Origin: Motacilla alba alba
Lineage: Eukaryota; Chordata; Aves; Passeriformes; Motacillidae
Direction of reading: 5' to 3'
Length of the DNA stretch: 64,000 nt
Assembly: GCF_015832195.1 (NCBI RefSeq)
Contig: NC_052019.1
Span: 43,713,016 to 43,777,015, forward strand
In this document: positions 36,401 through 48,912 of the stretch, piece after piece
Position numbering within the stretch: the first letter of the stretch is position 1
Layout: each line of letters begins with the position of its first letter
Notes under the pieces: generated by a model
Seen by the model: the letters and a program-made list of their open reading frames with translations, nothing else
What the model was told of the DNA's origin: nothing
The model's database searches: none
Program-made: the position numbers and the translations under genes

Positions 36401-39400
36401 CTGAATGCAGAGAGTCAGTCAGGGATCCTGTGAAAGTGGTATGGTCATAGTGGAATGCACATACAGACAGGTTGAGTTTAGCATGCGTGGAAAGTCAACC
36501 AGATATTGGAGGGGAATATGTTTTAATATAAATAGACTCCTGTAGCATCACCTTTTTGAGACCTTCCCCAGAACTCTCCTTTATTTCTGTCCCTTATTTG
36601 TGTAAGTATCTACTCACTTTTTCCCTGGATCTGTGTAATCCTAGCTGTAGTCTTCAACAGTTTAGACGTATGGGCTTGGATTTATCAGGTTGGCCATACT
36701 AGGCATTTCTTATAAGTTAGAAATGTGGCAGAACTCTTGGGTCAATCAACTCTCTCTTCTAAAATATCTAGATATTAAAGTTTCTTCTCAAAGAGAGTAG
36801 AAGCGTTCTGTATTGTATTCAGATACATAAAACATTATGTATGAGCTTTGTGGACAGCACAAACACTCTTTGTCTTACAGATGTGGTGAATTTATAATTA
36901 AAAAAAAACTAGATTGAGATAAGCAAGAATTTCAGCCTGAAGGATTAAAAGTTGGCAGCATTATGATTGGGAACTAGTGTTTGAATCACAGTTGTTAAGT
37001 GTAACCTTTAGTTTCCTAGCAGCTATCACAAATGCTACCAGCTCTATCTACGATTGATTTATTGTAAAGAGACATTTCTTGAGTGAAGCTTGTTTTGCTT
37101 TCATGTGGTGCTGTGCTTAGACCACCTACCTTGAAGTCTTTCAAAATTAATTGGCATAGAGAACTTTTATAATTGTAGAAATATGTAATGGGAATGGAAT
37201 TGACCCGACTTATTTGATGAGATGATCTGATTCAGCAGGCTCAGATGCAGTTTATATTTCATATGGCTATGGGTTAGATATTTCTTTGGTTTACAAAACT
37301 TTACAGAGATGAAGGAGGTAGGAGAAGCTTATTCTTAGTGCATGTTACTTATACTATCACACAGCCAAGCACCACAGGTCTGATGTGCATCTTTTGTGCC
37401 ACAACACAAGCCCGGTATCCAAACACTTGAGGCCATCCACACGACTTGTTCTGTTGGAGGGGCAGTACATTGAGGAGAGAAGGGAAGGGGGGAGGAAGGT
37501 AATCTAAAGCAAATGGCTGTGACCTCTTCCTTATTGGACAGGTTGCAGAGAATAGTTGGAACCTGTAAGAGACTCTGTTTTCTTTCTAGAAATATTCCAG
37601 AAACTCCTCTAGAGCGGACTATGGCATCATATAGAGTGTTAATGTGCAGTCTTGATACATGTATCTCCCCATAAACAGTGTCCCACTTACAAGAATGAAA
37701 CAGAACTGCATTGCTTCTGTTGTATTTTACATATGCTTTAAAGTCTGGAGAGAGTTTATGTTGTTTTATACTGGGGCTGTATGTGTGGGAGTGTTGTAAT
37801 TCTCATGTGCACACACAGATGTGTGTGTATGTTTATATTATCAACAAAAATGAGGCACTTCTGGGGTTAGGTAATGACAGTATTGCTTTTATGTAGTTGA
37901 AGTCACAAGTATTATTTTTCATTGGTGCATGAAGAGGCCTCTAGAAATATGCTTCTCTCTGAGCAGATGTTTTAGTGGTACAAGTTTATGAATAAACTAA
38001 GAAGTTTCTGTTAAATTAAGGAGCCATTTCACTGACTAATTCATTAAAGCTGTCACAAATGATATAAGTATTGACTACTAAGTTTGAAGTCACAGGGTTT
38101 GGAATCTGGGGAACGTTGGCTTGTTTTATCTTTCCCTTTTGCAAGGGTGAAAGAAAAAGCACTCTTGATGACTGAGAATTAAAAAAAATAAATTGTTTAA
38201 TTAATTTTTAAAATTATTTAATTGTCAAATAAAAATTATCCCCAGCTTACCTGCACTTAGAATAGAATGTAGCTTAAAAATGCTAAAACCTAAACAAACC
38301 AAACTATATTTATATCCTCCTAGGAGGCTGCAATAAGAAAGGGAAAAAAAACACTTCTATACTGTTTGTCTAATTTCCTAATTTATCATTGAAAGGCAAA
38401 CAGATGCGGTGGTGGATAGTGCTGATGCATGAACTTGAACATTGTAGAATACAATGTATTTTCTATTGTACAGGTAGCACTAAAAAGATATCTTAAAAAA
38501 ATTGTTCAAGTAGCTGGGTGTTTCAGTTTAATTTGTGTGGTGCCAATATGTGGATCTGAAGAACATGGAAAATTTAGTCTAAAATGAAGAAAATTGGATG
38601 GAACTGTTTTTGAAAACTTTGAGTACTTTTGTTTGTAGAAAATGTCAGGCTCAACAGAAGATTTATTAGCTTCATTTCATGCTTGCTAACTATTCGTTGT
38701 GATCATTAAATAACAATCAAGGCTCTTTCTGTGTGCTGAGAGATCACTTGTTATACTTCAATTTTCACTGGGAAGAATGAGTATTAGCATTTAAATGGAA
38801 ATCACTAATTTCTTCTTTCATATCCTTAGGTCTCAAACCTGCCAGATGCTGAGCCACTCTAGCTATGATTCAGGAAAGTTCTAGGGTTAAGCTGGGGTTT
38901 ATTCAGAACATACTGAAGCAGAACCACAATGCTCTCACCATATCAGGAAGGGAGATGGAGACCATTCCAGTGAAGGTCTCAGTGGGTGCTGTTCTCCTCT
39001 GGGCTAGAATGGGTAACATGAAGGCAGTGACTGTAGTCCACATCTTGTGAGGAGACAAAGCCTTGTTCCAGATTTTATAAAATGCAGCAAGTTTCTTGTA
39101 AAAGTTTATTTTTTTAAAATTTGTTTTTGTTTTTTTTTGTTTTGTTTTTCCTGCATGCAATTATTTAGAAGTATGATATGTGGGTATAAAGGAATAATGC
39201 AAGTCAAAGCAGTATTTCCCATCAGAGTAATGAACATGCAGATCCATTATTTTGCATTTTCCATTTTTAATGTCTTCATGAACAAAGAAACAGAGTGGGT
39301 TTTTTCTTTAAAAATGGAAGTTAAATTTCTGAGCTGTAGAGAGTGTGGTTGAGATTTTAACTAACTTTGAGCATTATCCATGATGGTTGTTTATGAAAAT

Positions 39401-39969
39401 GTTGTGTTAAGATATGAAAAGGCAGAACTTTCTCTTCAAACCATATGTATTGATGTGAGTCAGCTTCTTCTTTGTGTCTGTCCAACATACTTCTTAGCTG
39501 CAAGATGTTTGGCTTGGTGCTTCCTGTGGAAATGGGGCCTTACATGTCAAATCCTGGGATGAATCTTAGATCTTTTTCCTCTTTAGCTTTAGCTTTGTCC
39601 CACAGCCTCCTGCAGTCACTGCAGTGCAGTCTTCCACTTGGGACATGTGGTTCCTCGTGGTAGCATTGGCAGGAACCTCTGATAATTCAAGGGCGTAGCA
39701 CAAGCCTGGAAAATCTTCTGTGTTTATTTCTCCTCACTCCAAGCAGCACAAGGAACAATAGCCTTTTCTCTCACTGTATCTTTGGTCTCTTTTCAGAAGA
39801 GATTAGAAACATTGCTGCTTTTTCTTTTCAAAGTTCTTGAGTTCTTTTTTTATTTTATTTATTATTTCCTTATCTCATGGCTAGAGTTATGTCTAGGTGG
39901 CAGATGAGATTTCTTCTCATACTTACTGCTCGTCCTTGCCTACTTGATGAGGTTAATTGCTGCACTTTT

Positions 39970-40098
39970 GTTGTTGTTGGTTGTTTTTTTGGTTTTTTTC
40001 TTTTTCCTGTTTGTTTTTTTTTTTGTGTTTTTTTTTTTTTTTTTGTGGAATTTTTTGGTTGGTTGGTTTTTTGGTTTTGTTTTTTATTGTTTTTCCAA
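39970..40098 (+). repeat. T/G-rich low-complexity tract
   Basis: About 130 bases of T runs broken by G, including a T18 run and GGTTGGTTGG steps. Translated on the + strand it gives only Phe, Val, Gly, Leu and Trp, so the open frames over it are composition artefacts. Confidence 0.85.
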
Positions 40099-41733
40099 GG
40101 ATAGGGAAGTATTTTATAGGTAGGGGGGGCTCTTGTCAGTCTCTTGTGGATGTATGATGAAGATTGTTACTGAGATATAGGAGTTTTCTCTAAAATTGGA
40201 CTGAATTTGTCATTTGTATGTGGCTGCTTATCAGACTTGCATGAAGATTCAAAGTTCATAATAAAGCAAGAATTAATTTGCTATCAAGCTTTATGCTGAA
40301 CCTCTATGTAATATTTTTTGAGGTGATTTTAAAAAACTTGACCTCACTGGGAAGTGAGAAGTCATCTGTGTCTTTGAAAATGCAACAGCTGTGGTCTTCC
40401 TTTATCTTTACATCTTCCATACATGGAAGACAAACTCTGGCTGAAAAAGACTGTTTTTCATGTCTCACAAGCCCATTTGTTTTCAGTGTGCTTTAGAGAC
40501 ATTTTAAAATTACATTTTTTATGATTTGTACCCAATTTAGTTGCATTTAATCATATGCTCCATAACTTCCCCCTGTAGTGCAATGCAACTGTTCTTATGC
40601 TTAAAAGAACTGTGTGATTAAGTGCTTTACTTGCTTGGTAGCCTTGAACAGTTTCTAATTTTAACATAATAGTTAATCTATTGTCAGTCTTGCACGAAGA
40701 CACAAAATTTTGAATTGGTACCACATTATTAATGGAAATCTTTCATGCATCTGGCAAGCTATATTGTAAGTTAAGTAAAACCCTTTTGTTTTGGAAATGC
40801 ATTGATAAATCATACTCTGTCGTGTTGCAACACATGCAGAACTAGAATTGTAGAACGGTAGACCATAAAGTATATGTGCTGTGCTATTGATTATCTCTCC
40901 TGAATAGTTAGTATGTATCTGAAACCTTTGTTTTCCTCAGTGCTTTTTCCTGTCCCACAAAGACAGATACAATTTTGTTCAGAGTAGAATAGTAGTTTTC
41001 AATGCTGATTTAGAGGCAGGGTCCTGAGACTTGTTACATGCGTTATAGATCCCATTTACAGCCATTGGAGGTATTTTTACTTTTCCTTGCAACAACTTAC
41101 AGGCCCAAAACTTGGACAAAAGAGGTTTTATCCTGTGTTGCATTTCATGTAGTTTAATAATTTCATTTCTATAACAAAAGTGGGCTGTGTCTGATATCTT
41201 ATTAGTCTAAAACGTTTTAAGATTAGGCTTCCCTCTTTATGGTTAATAAGCTTATTTCTCTGCTGCTTTGTTTCAGACTCTACAGATCCTGCTGCTTTGG
41301 GTGATAAGTGTTTCCATAATGTTAAGCACTCATTAGACCATAGGTGGCTCATGTATTTTTCATTGTTGCATGTATTAGTCCTTTAAACAGCTTGGGAAAT
41401 GAATTTTGGGAACAGAAATTGTGGGATTAGGTCAGCTAAGTTTGATCTTTGAGAATTGATCAGAAGAAGCAAGTTGCAGAGTTAGAGCCTAGATTAGAAG
41501 CGACAAAGGCAAGCTGTCTCAGTGAACAAGAACTATTTTATAAAATAAAATATAAGATCAGCTCCCTCAGACTTATCTAGTAGATAAAAAGGAGTATTAA
41601 ATACGTCCCCCTTTCTCTTTGAGAACACAGAAGAGAACCTGTGAGTTAAATCTTCCCTCTTCAGTTTTCCCATGCTTCTGTGCATGTATAATTGTTGGCT
41701 GAAAAGCACTTTGTCAATGAGCAAGCTGGTTTT

Positions 41734-41774
41734 AGCTGTCTCCTTTTAGCTTCTCCTTTTAGCTGTCTCCTTTT
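41734..41774 (+). repeat. Tandem repeat, three units of 13-14 bp
   Basis: AGCTGTCTCCTTTT, AGCTTCTCCTTTT and AGCTGTCTCCTTTT follow each other directly (41734-41747, 41748-41760, 41761-41774). The outer units are identical and the middle one is altered. Confidence 0.9.
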
Positions 41775-42354
41775 ACTTCTTTGTAAAATTGTTTTCATAT
41801 CCCCAAACTTATTCCTTTGGAAATGGCAATTTATATAGCTGTGTCTGTGAGAGTTAGGACAACTTAGGTGTTGGGAGGGGTACCCTTGGCAGAACATGGG
41901 GCCACAATACTTGTGTTAAATCTGGACAAAGTGTTTAGAAGTAGAAATGAAATAGCGCTGGTATTTAATTGACCCATAAATGTAATGGGCCATCTCTGCA
42001 AACCAGCTGCATCTTCCATTACTAAAACCTCAGGTCAGTTATCTTTTATGCAGTTATTCCAAGGAAGTTTCTACAAAGCTTTGCTTGTCAGTAACTTCCT
42101 TGTCAGTAAAAAGTTGCACCCATAGAAATTAAACTTGCAAGCACTGATCATCCTAACAAAGTCCAGACCTCAGAAGGAAGAAACTGACAGTAAAAGTTCA
42201 TGTCACTGTGTCTCTCCGCCTGCACCTTCCTCAGTTCCCTACAGTACCTTCATGGTTTTCACAGCTTTCACTTGGTTAGAAATTGCAAGAGGGCCCTGAG
42301 GATATTCCCTTCATCCCTTCTTTTTAATCTCTTCACTTTTCTATTTGATACACC

Positions 42355-42735
42355 TTGTTTCTAGAGAATGTTCTCGATGGACTGCATAGTGGATGGATAT
42401 CTGCTCTGGCACTGTGGGGAGAATCTTCTCTGGCACCTGCAACACCTCCTTCCTCTTCTTTTTCTCTGACCTGTGTGTCTGCAGGACCGTTTCTTTCACA
42501 AGTTCTCACTCCTCTTTCACAGGTGCTGTGCAGTGTTTTTAACCCTTTGTTGAATACATCAGCACAGAGGCACCGCCAGTGCCACTGATGGGCTCAGCTT
42601 TGGCCAGCGCTGGGTCTGTCAGAGCCAGCTCTGAGTGGCTGTGTCCAGCACAGGACAAGCCCATATCCTTCCTCACTGGGGCCACCCCAGCAGCACCTCC
42701 TGCTGCTCAAACCTTCACACCTGCACACAATGCAT
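42355..42735 (+). repeat. Dispersed avian repeat, family unassigned
   Basis: The order of blocks GGATATCTGCTCTGGCACTG, CACCTGCAACACCTCCTTCC, CTGACCTGTGTGTCTGCAGG, TTCTCACTCCTCTTTCACAG, CAGCACAGAGGCACCGCCAG and GATGGGCTCAGCTTTGGCCA matches, from memory, an interspersed repeat common in bird genomes. I cannot name the family with confidence (an ERV-derived or other retroelement is possible). GC content is higher than in the flanks. The two + strand open frames over it (42355-42588, 42579-42836) are therefore probably not genes. Limits are approximate. Confidence 0.5.
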
Positions 42736-44263
42736 GCTGGAAGCTACACAGACAAAGTCTCCTACTGCCCACATTGAGATTTAAGCTTGTTAAAAGCACT
42801 GCTAACTTCAGCTCCCCAGATGAGCCTCTGTTGTAATGATTGACATCTGCTGTGTACCATGGATACATTGCTGTCAGGCTAATTTGAAATACAGCCATCT
42901 GGAGTTTACCCTCAGTTATTTAATACTGTCCATTCCAAAAAGGCCATTGGGTCCCTGGTGTGAATGTATCAGTCATTCTGCTTCGGTCCAGAATGTGATT
43001 CTTCTGCAATGTATTTGTCATTTAAAAAAACCCCCAAACCCAACATACTGATGTGAAGAAAGGTTCTCATCTCTTCTTTTTCACAGTAAAACAGCCTAAA
43101 TTTGCAAATGGCTATCTTCATATTAAAACTCAGAATAATTGGAGATAGTGCAAAAATGGGTAGACCTCCACTGACCCCAAACTGTGCAGTTTACCTTTTG
43201 AAATTTTACATGTGGTCTTTTGGTAACATTTTTACAACATGAATTTGAGATTTTCTCTTTTACATTCTTAACTGTCTTGGAAAATACTTTGCCTCTACAG
43301 AAGTAAGACATGAAATATTATTAAATTTCTGTGATTTGAGCTTTCAGAAGAATGAATATGGAATGCAAGTAATGATACTATTTACTCAAGCTTTATCTCT
43401 CCTTGGAAGAAACATATATTACTCTACAAAATTTAAATAGATCCTTTCTGCAATAATTCATGAGATTTTCTTGAGAGTTTTAGCTGTAATTAAAGACACA
43501 GTTTATGTCATTATGAGTAGCATGATCTTTCAGCTCCTCAAAAATGACATCAATGTAGAATGTAATAGTAATTTGTCAGTGTGCATGAAGAGGAGCTGTA
43601 ATTTTACATTTAGCATTCAGCACGTACACATTTTGACTACTGTGAATTTTAGTCATTTCTATTGCATTATGCTTTACAGTCTGGTAATAATTTAAGAATA
43701 TATCTAAATTTCATTTGGCATTGCTGCAGTGATGGTTGTTAGTACTTACGTAAGCAAAAACATCTATAATGTTATAAGCAGAATTTTATGCTAATTAGGA
43801 TAGCTCTTTCTATTCTAAAGAAAGCATTTAGTCCTCCATATAGAGCAACTCTAAATAAAGCGGAGATTATTAAGTATTGCATTCAGTAGGTAAGGAAAAT
43901 GTCATGGTATGTGACTACTTACCAGAAGTTTTATTTCCTGGTATTTATCCTGTCCCAATACGTCTCTTAACATTTTCCAGAGGCTTCACAGCTAGTACGT
44001 CAGCTAATAGGTTTTGGATTTTGGTATCACAGCCAGAATAATCATTTAGGAGTTCACAAATATGCTTCTAAAATGTCCCTCACCTCCCTTTGTCCAAGAG
44101 CTGTCACTAGGAAGCACATAGTCCCCTGTCTGTTGTGATGTTTCCATGTCCATTCTGTTTTTCAGGATTAGTATGTATAGAGCTGATCATGGGTATATAC
44201 TGTAATGGGGAAAGCACAGGGGGATCCACCTGTGCCTTTTTCTGGAGCAAGAAGAGACCAGTG

Positions 44264-44302
44264 TATTTTAACAGATTCCAGAAGGTGGGATCTGTTAAAA
44301 TA
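44264..44302. other. Inverted repeat, 16-bp arms, 7-base loop
   Basis: The left arm 44264-44279 (TATTTTAACAGATTCC) and right arm 44287-44302 (GGGATCTGTTAAAATA) are complementary at 15 of 16 positions, and the odd one would be a G-U pair in RNA. Wobble pairing can extend the stem by about three pairs. TCTGG near 44240 and CCAGA near 44316 could pair again further out. It lies in TNKS intron 3 and would be transcribed with it. Confidence 0.8.
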
Positions 44303-45289
44303 TATATGCCAGTGTGCCAGAAGAAATCCTAACCTGAGAAGCAAACTGTCATCTGAATACCTCAGATATCATTAAGAGTGCAGAAAGGGAAGTTTTATTC
44401 TGAGGCCCAGCTATCAGGGCTTAATGTGGTGCTACCACTTGTGTTTTTCCTTTGTGCTAGAGTATCTTGCATTTTTTTCTACAGTGGCATACTTTACCAA
44501 GAGGTTACTCCTTTGCCCTCTGTTAATGGTGTTCTATAAATCGTGTGTTAGGTCTGGTAAATTTGCTTCAGAGATATTCAAAAGTGTTAAGTCTAGGAAG
44601 TACAGGGGAGTGGTTTTTTGCCTCTCTTCGGTGTAGGTAATTTAGTCTTGCTGCAGGCCATGTGCACAAACCAGTAAATTTGAAGATTCACTACAAGACA
44701 GTTGTAGTCAGTTTTTAAATCAGACTTAGGTGAGCTAACTCTTACCCAGGGTGGTCCTTCTGAGAACATCATGGGCATGTCAAAGACATGATTTGGTATG
44801 ACACTGCTGCATTGTATTCATGCCAGCATGCTGCATGACCTACAGAGGTGCATTTTTGAAAGGCTGCTGAAAAATCTCTTCTCAGTTTGGGCCTGCCTGT
44901 CTTGTTGCTGTAATGTTCTTCTTTTGGTTCTGATTGTTGATCCCAAAAATGCTTGTCCTGGTTTCCCATATTTGAAAGGAAGAGCAAGGAAGTGTTGTCA
45001 GGCTGTGAAGTTTAAATGGAAATTTGCTATAGGTCTGTTCAGAAAAGTCTGCTTAAATTGAAGCACTGAAATTATTTAGTTCAACATTTCTGCTTGATCT
45101 CATTTCTTCCTTCTTATTTGTCACTTGCCCTTGGGTTTAACAGAGATATGAATTTGCCTGGGAGCCAGAAATACCTGAGATTCATTTATTGCTGTTTCAT
45201 TTAATCCTACTGTTAAAGTTAATGGGTTTATATCCTTATATCCTTTTTGTACTGTATAGTTTGAATATCTGAGATCTAAAATCTGGTCT

Positions 45290-45500
45290 GGTGTCACAGA
45301 ATTGCAGAAGCTCTAGGGCTGGGAGGGGCCCCTGAAGATAAGTCCAGCCCACCTGCTCAAATCAGGGTTGACTGGAGCAGGTTGCCTAGGACCATGTGTG
45401 GCCAGGTTTTGAAAAGTTCCAAGGATGGAGACTGCAAGTTCTCTTGCCAGCCTGATCTAGTGTTTGATCATTCTTGCAGTTGAAAAAAAGTAAAAAAGGT
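45290..45500 (-). mobile_element. CR1 LINE 3' tail fragment, antisense
   Basis: GTGTCACAGAATTGCAGAAG, GGGCTGGGAGGGGCCCCTGA, AGTCCAGCCCACCTGCTCAA, GACTGGAGCAGGTTGCCTAG and CCAGGTTTTGAAAAGTTCCA, then GGATGGAGACTGCAAGTTCT, correspond to the reverse complement of a CR1 3' UTR and ORF2 end. It is moderately diverged. Confidence 0.82.
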
Positions 45501-48500
45501 TTAATGGCAACACAATAAGAACAAGTTGTTTTCTCAGTGTCTGAAATCAAATATTTCTGTTGAATTGTTTTAATATATCCATGGTTGGTGCAGAAACTTC
45601 AACTTTGGCAGGTGCCTGTGCTGGTGTGCCTTTAACTGCCCCAATGGAAGTCCACCTCAGTTTGAGTGACTGTAAGTTTCTGAAAAATTTCTTTTGCAAA
45701 ACCTCCAAAGAACTTACTCTCACGTTATGGCCAAAAGCTTTATTGCTGCTGGAAGTATTTGTTCCTGTTGACTTCCTGAAGGTACCAGCTATGCTCCAGA
45801 ATATGCTAGCAGGTATTAAAATGGTGGGAAATTGAGGAAACAGTGCAAATACACGCCAGCAAGCTTGACCATGAGCTGTTAAAGACCTGTTCAAATTATG
45901 AGGTCATTCAGTGTAAATAGGGTGTATAGAGTTAAGTAGTTGTTAGTGAACTGCTTTGACCACTTAGCAAGGTGACAAAGCAGCTAACAAGGATGATTTT
46001 TAAAAAAATTGCTGTTGTCAGAGGCATATTCATTTCAAATTAAGGAAGCAATTAACATGAAGCAATTAGAATGCTGTTGTATGTGCTATGTAAACTCAAA
46101 CTGGGTTTTAGCTTCATTTACTTTGTATCTCTTTCCTGATAACAGCTAGGATCTTCGCTCTTGAAAAAAACAAAATAAGCTCTGTAAATTATATTTCTAC
46201 GATTTCATGATTCTTCTAAATAAAACCACCAAATGTTGCAAATGACAGTTGGACAGTCACAGCATTTAGTAACACTTCTCCAAGACTGCTGCTTGTTACA
46301 CCTCTGCTCTGGAAAGCGTGTAATCTGCCAGTGGGAAACTATATGATTAAAAGTTTGTCTGTAGCTTTGCTTTGGTTGAACCAAACTCAAACTTAGTGAA
46401 GTGCATATAGGAATGGGGGGAGGTAGGAAAATTGCAGAAATATCTTAGGGCTGAGAGTCAGATGTGAACATACTCAAAAATGTCAGAATTGAAGTTGCAC
46501 AGGTAACCTGGGTCCAGGTCTTGGTATTTTTTCTGTCCTAGCCAGTAATTGGGGGTCATTATATGCTCATGGCTCCAGATCTTAGTTAAGGTAGAAGGAC
46601 TTGTGTCTAGAGTGTAAATCAATTGATGAATTGTAAGTTGTAGGATTTTCACTTTGATTTAAGACATAGCTGAAGTAAGAGCTACAGTGGGAAGCATCAC
46701 CTCTTTTTTTAAGTAGCTAGACTTTGTAAATATGGTATTGACAAAGGCTATTAAAATGTCAGGGCTGCTGGTTTTGTCCCTGGCATTTTGTTTACAAATG
46801 CTGGTTTCAGCATTTGGAAGCATCAGATTCTTCCCAATCCTTGCTCCAGGAAGCTTACTGAACTGTGTTAGAATGGGCAGGGAAGGGCAGCTAAATATTG
46901 CTAGACTCCTGGCACTGATATGCTGAGTGGAAGAATACTATGGGAGAGTGTGGGATAAAGGTTAATTTTCTTAGTCCTGGGAGACAACTTTGAAACAATC
47001 CCTTAGCATACTCTGCTGTTAGCGTTCTGCAGTGTCAGAAGAGCTGGCTTTAAGCAGGCCATACCATCCCTCTCTACATACTGGTGAAGTCTAGTTTTAG
47101 CCTCCTCTCTTAATAAAATGCTTATTTCTCTACTTCCAGTTTCTACTACAGGGTGAGATTATATAAAATACTGAAAAGTTCTGTCTTCTGTTGCTGCTTT
47201 GCATGAAAATTTAAAATGCTAACTCTGTTATTGTGAAGACGTTCATTTTTCTCATATTAATATGCCTGGAAACAATTGTCTTTACTTTTTCCCTGATTCA
47301 TGTTCCTTCACCATTTATCTTTTTTCTGTTTTCTCCTCTGCTATATTGCTTTTTTTTAAAGTTAGGTTTTAAAATACTGAGATTTTGTGTTGCCAGGCAT
47401 AACAACAGTCAGGTTCAGTTCCCTGCTTTGGAAATACAAAACCTTAGAGACCTTTGCTATCTCTCCTGTCAACAACTTATTAAATATAAGGGTTTTTGAG
47501 TTTTGTTTTTGGGTTTTTTCCAGTGTAGGGTAGCTCTGGTCTGGTTCAGTCCTGTGGACTTGGCGCACACACTAGCAGTTACTAAGTAAGGGTCTATAGT
47601 GCATTCTTTTGAAAACTACCAGAAGCATCTATGTGGTGCCCTCCAGGACTGCTGCAGCATATACACAAAACTGCAGTGAGTCAGGATTATGATTACTTTG
47701 AAAGCCCTCTCCAGATGTAGAATTAAATGCTTATGTAGATATGCCAGAGTTCAGAAGTAACAGAGACACCTTTGTCAATCTGTCTTGTTGCAGCCCTCTG
47801 GTTAAACTATTCTAGGTCATTGAACTAACCCAGACTTTTACACTAATTGTATGGATTGGCATTGCCATTGGCAGAAATAAGGGGAGGTGTTTCTGTCTGT
47901 GGCCAAAGATACTTTCTCCTTGGAGGATTAGGCTTTTTCAGTCACTTTGCTTTTCATTCTGTTAATGCCAGATTTATTGTCCCTAATTTATTTGATCCTG
48001 CCATGCTATGTTTAATGCTGTTCTTTGTTATTGAAACAGTCAAAGCTTTTTTAACAAATTGAAGAATGGCATCAGTATGAATTTGCTGGCCTTTGTGTGT
48101 TGCATAAGCACAGCTGTATGCTGCAGGCTGCAGTGTTGCTGTTCCTCTCATTCCTTCAGTCTTTGCAGGTGCTTGCCAAGCAAACAGAGTATGGAGAGGT
48201 GATGAATCTTCCTATTGTTTTGAGGGGTGAAGACTTTGAGGAATGTCACCAGGTCCTGAATATATTCACCTTACCATCTTGTTTGCATGTATCACAGCTG
48301 TCAGGTGAATGTTTTTAAAAGCCCTGCTTCTCAGTACAGTCTTGGGAGAAAAAGACGGCCTTGAGCAAGGCCTTACTGCTGGTGAAGGTAGTTTGAAGAA
48401 CTGTATCTGTAACAAGGCAGTATGTCAGCAATGGCCAGTGTTTTATGACTTCAGTCCAGGGTGTCTTAAATGTTTGGAATGGATTTGGATGCAAAATCCC

Positions 48501-48602
48501 CATTTTTACTATTTCTTCTGTTTGTATATATGCTCATGGTATCCAGTGAGGTGTGCACCAAGGAAATATTTATACACCTTAATTCACCTGGAGGATTCTT
48601 AA

Positions 48603-48912
48603 TGTCTCTCTTTGTCACTGTTGAGTAAAAAAGTGGCACAGGCTCCAGGAAGGCTGGTTTGCACAGCAGCAGCTTTAATATGAAAAACTCTCTTTTATAG
48701 ACTGTTCTTATACATTCCACCTGATTGGTTAATTAACAAAAACACCTTTCTCACAAACAGTCCTTGAGAAGAACAGGAAAACAGAGAGCAGGAAAACACC
48801 ACCTGCAGGTTGTTTATAATAACAAGCTATCATTGTTTCTCTACAACTCCCTAAAAGTCCGCAGTGAGAAAACTTACCTGGTTTTCTCGCTGACTGGGGT
48901 GTCACATCCACA
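48603..48912 (-). mobile_element. ERV LTR, probably solo, antisense
   Basis: The + strand segment begins TGTCTCTCTTTG and ends near GTGTCACA (48906) or TCCACA (48912), giving TGT...ACA termini. Read on the minus strand it has LTR promoter signals in the right order: a CCAAT box (complement of ATTGG near 48725), TATAAAAGA (complement of 48691-48699) and ATTAAA as a polyA signal (complement of 48674-48679), followed by a short U5 ending ...AGAGAGACA. The length of about 305-310 bp suits a short avian ERV LTR, perhaps ERVL-like. I found no matching target-site duplication, so the exact ends are uncertain. No viral gene lies next to it. Confidence 0.6.

Noticed and set aside
39877..40157. Two open frames rich in Phe, Trp, Leu and Val that look like membrane proteins
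   Set aside because: They are translations of a T/G low-complexity tract; the hydrophobicity is an artefact of composition.
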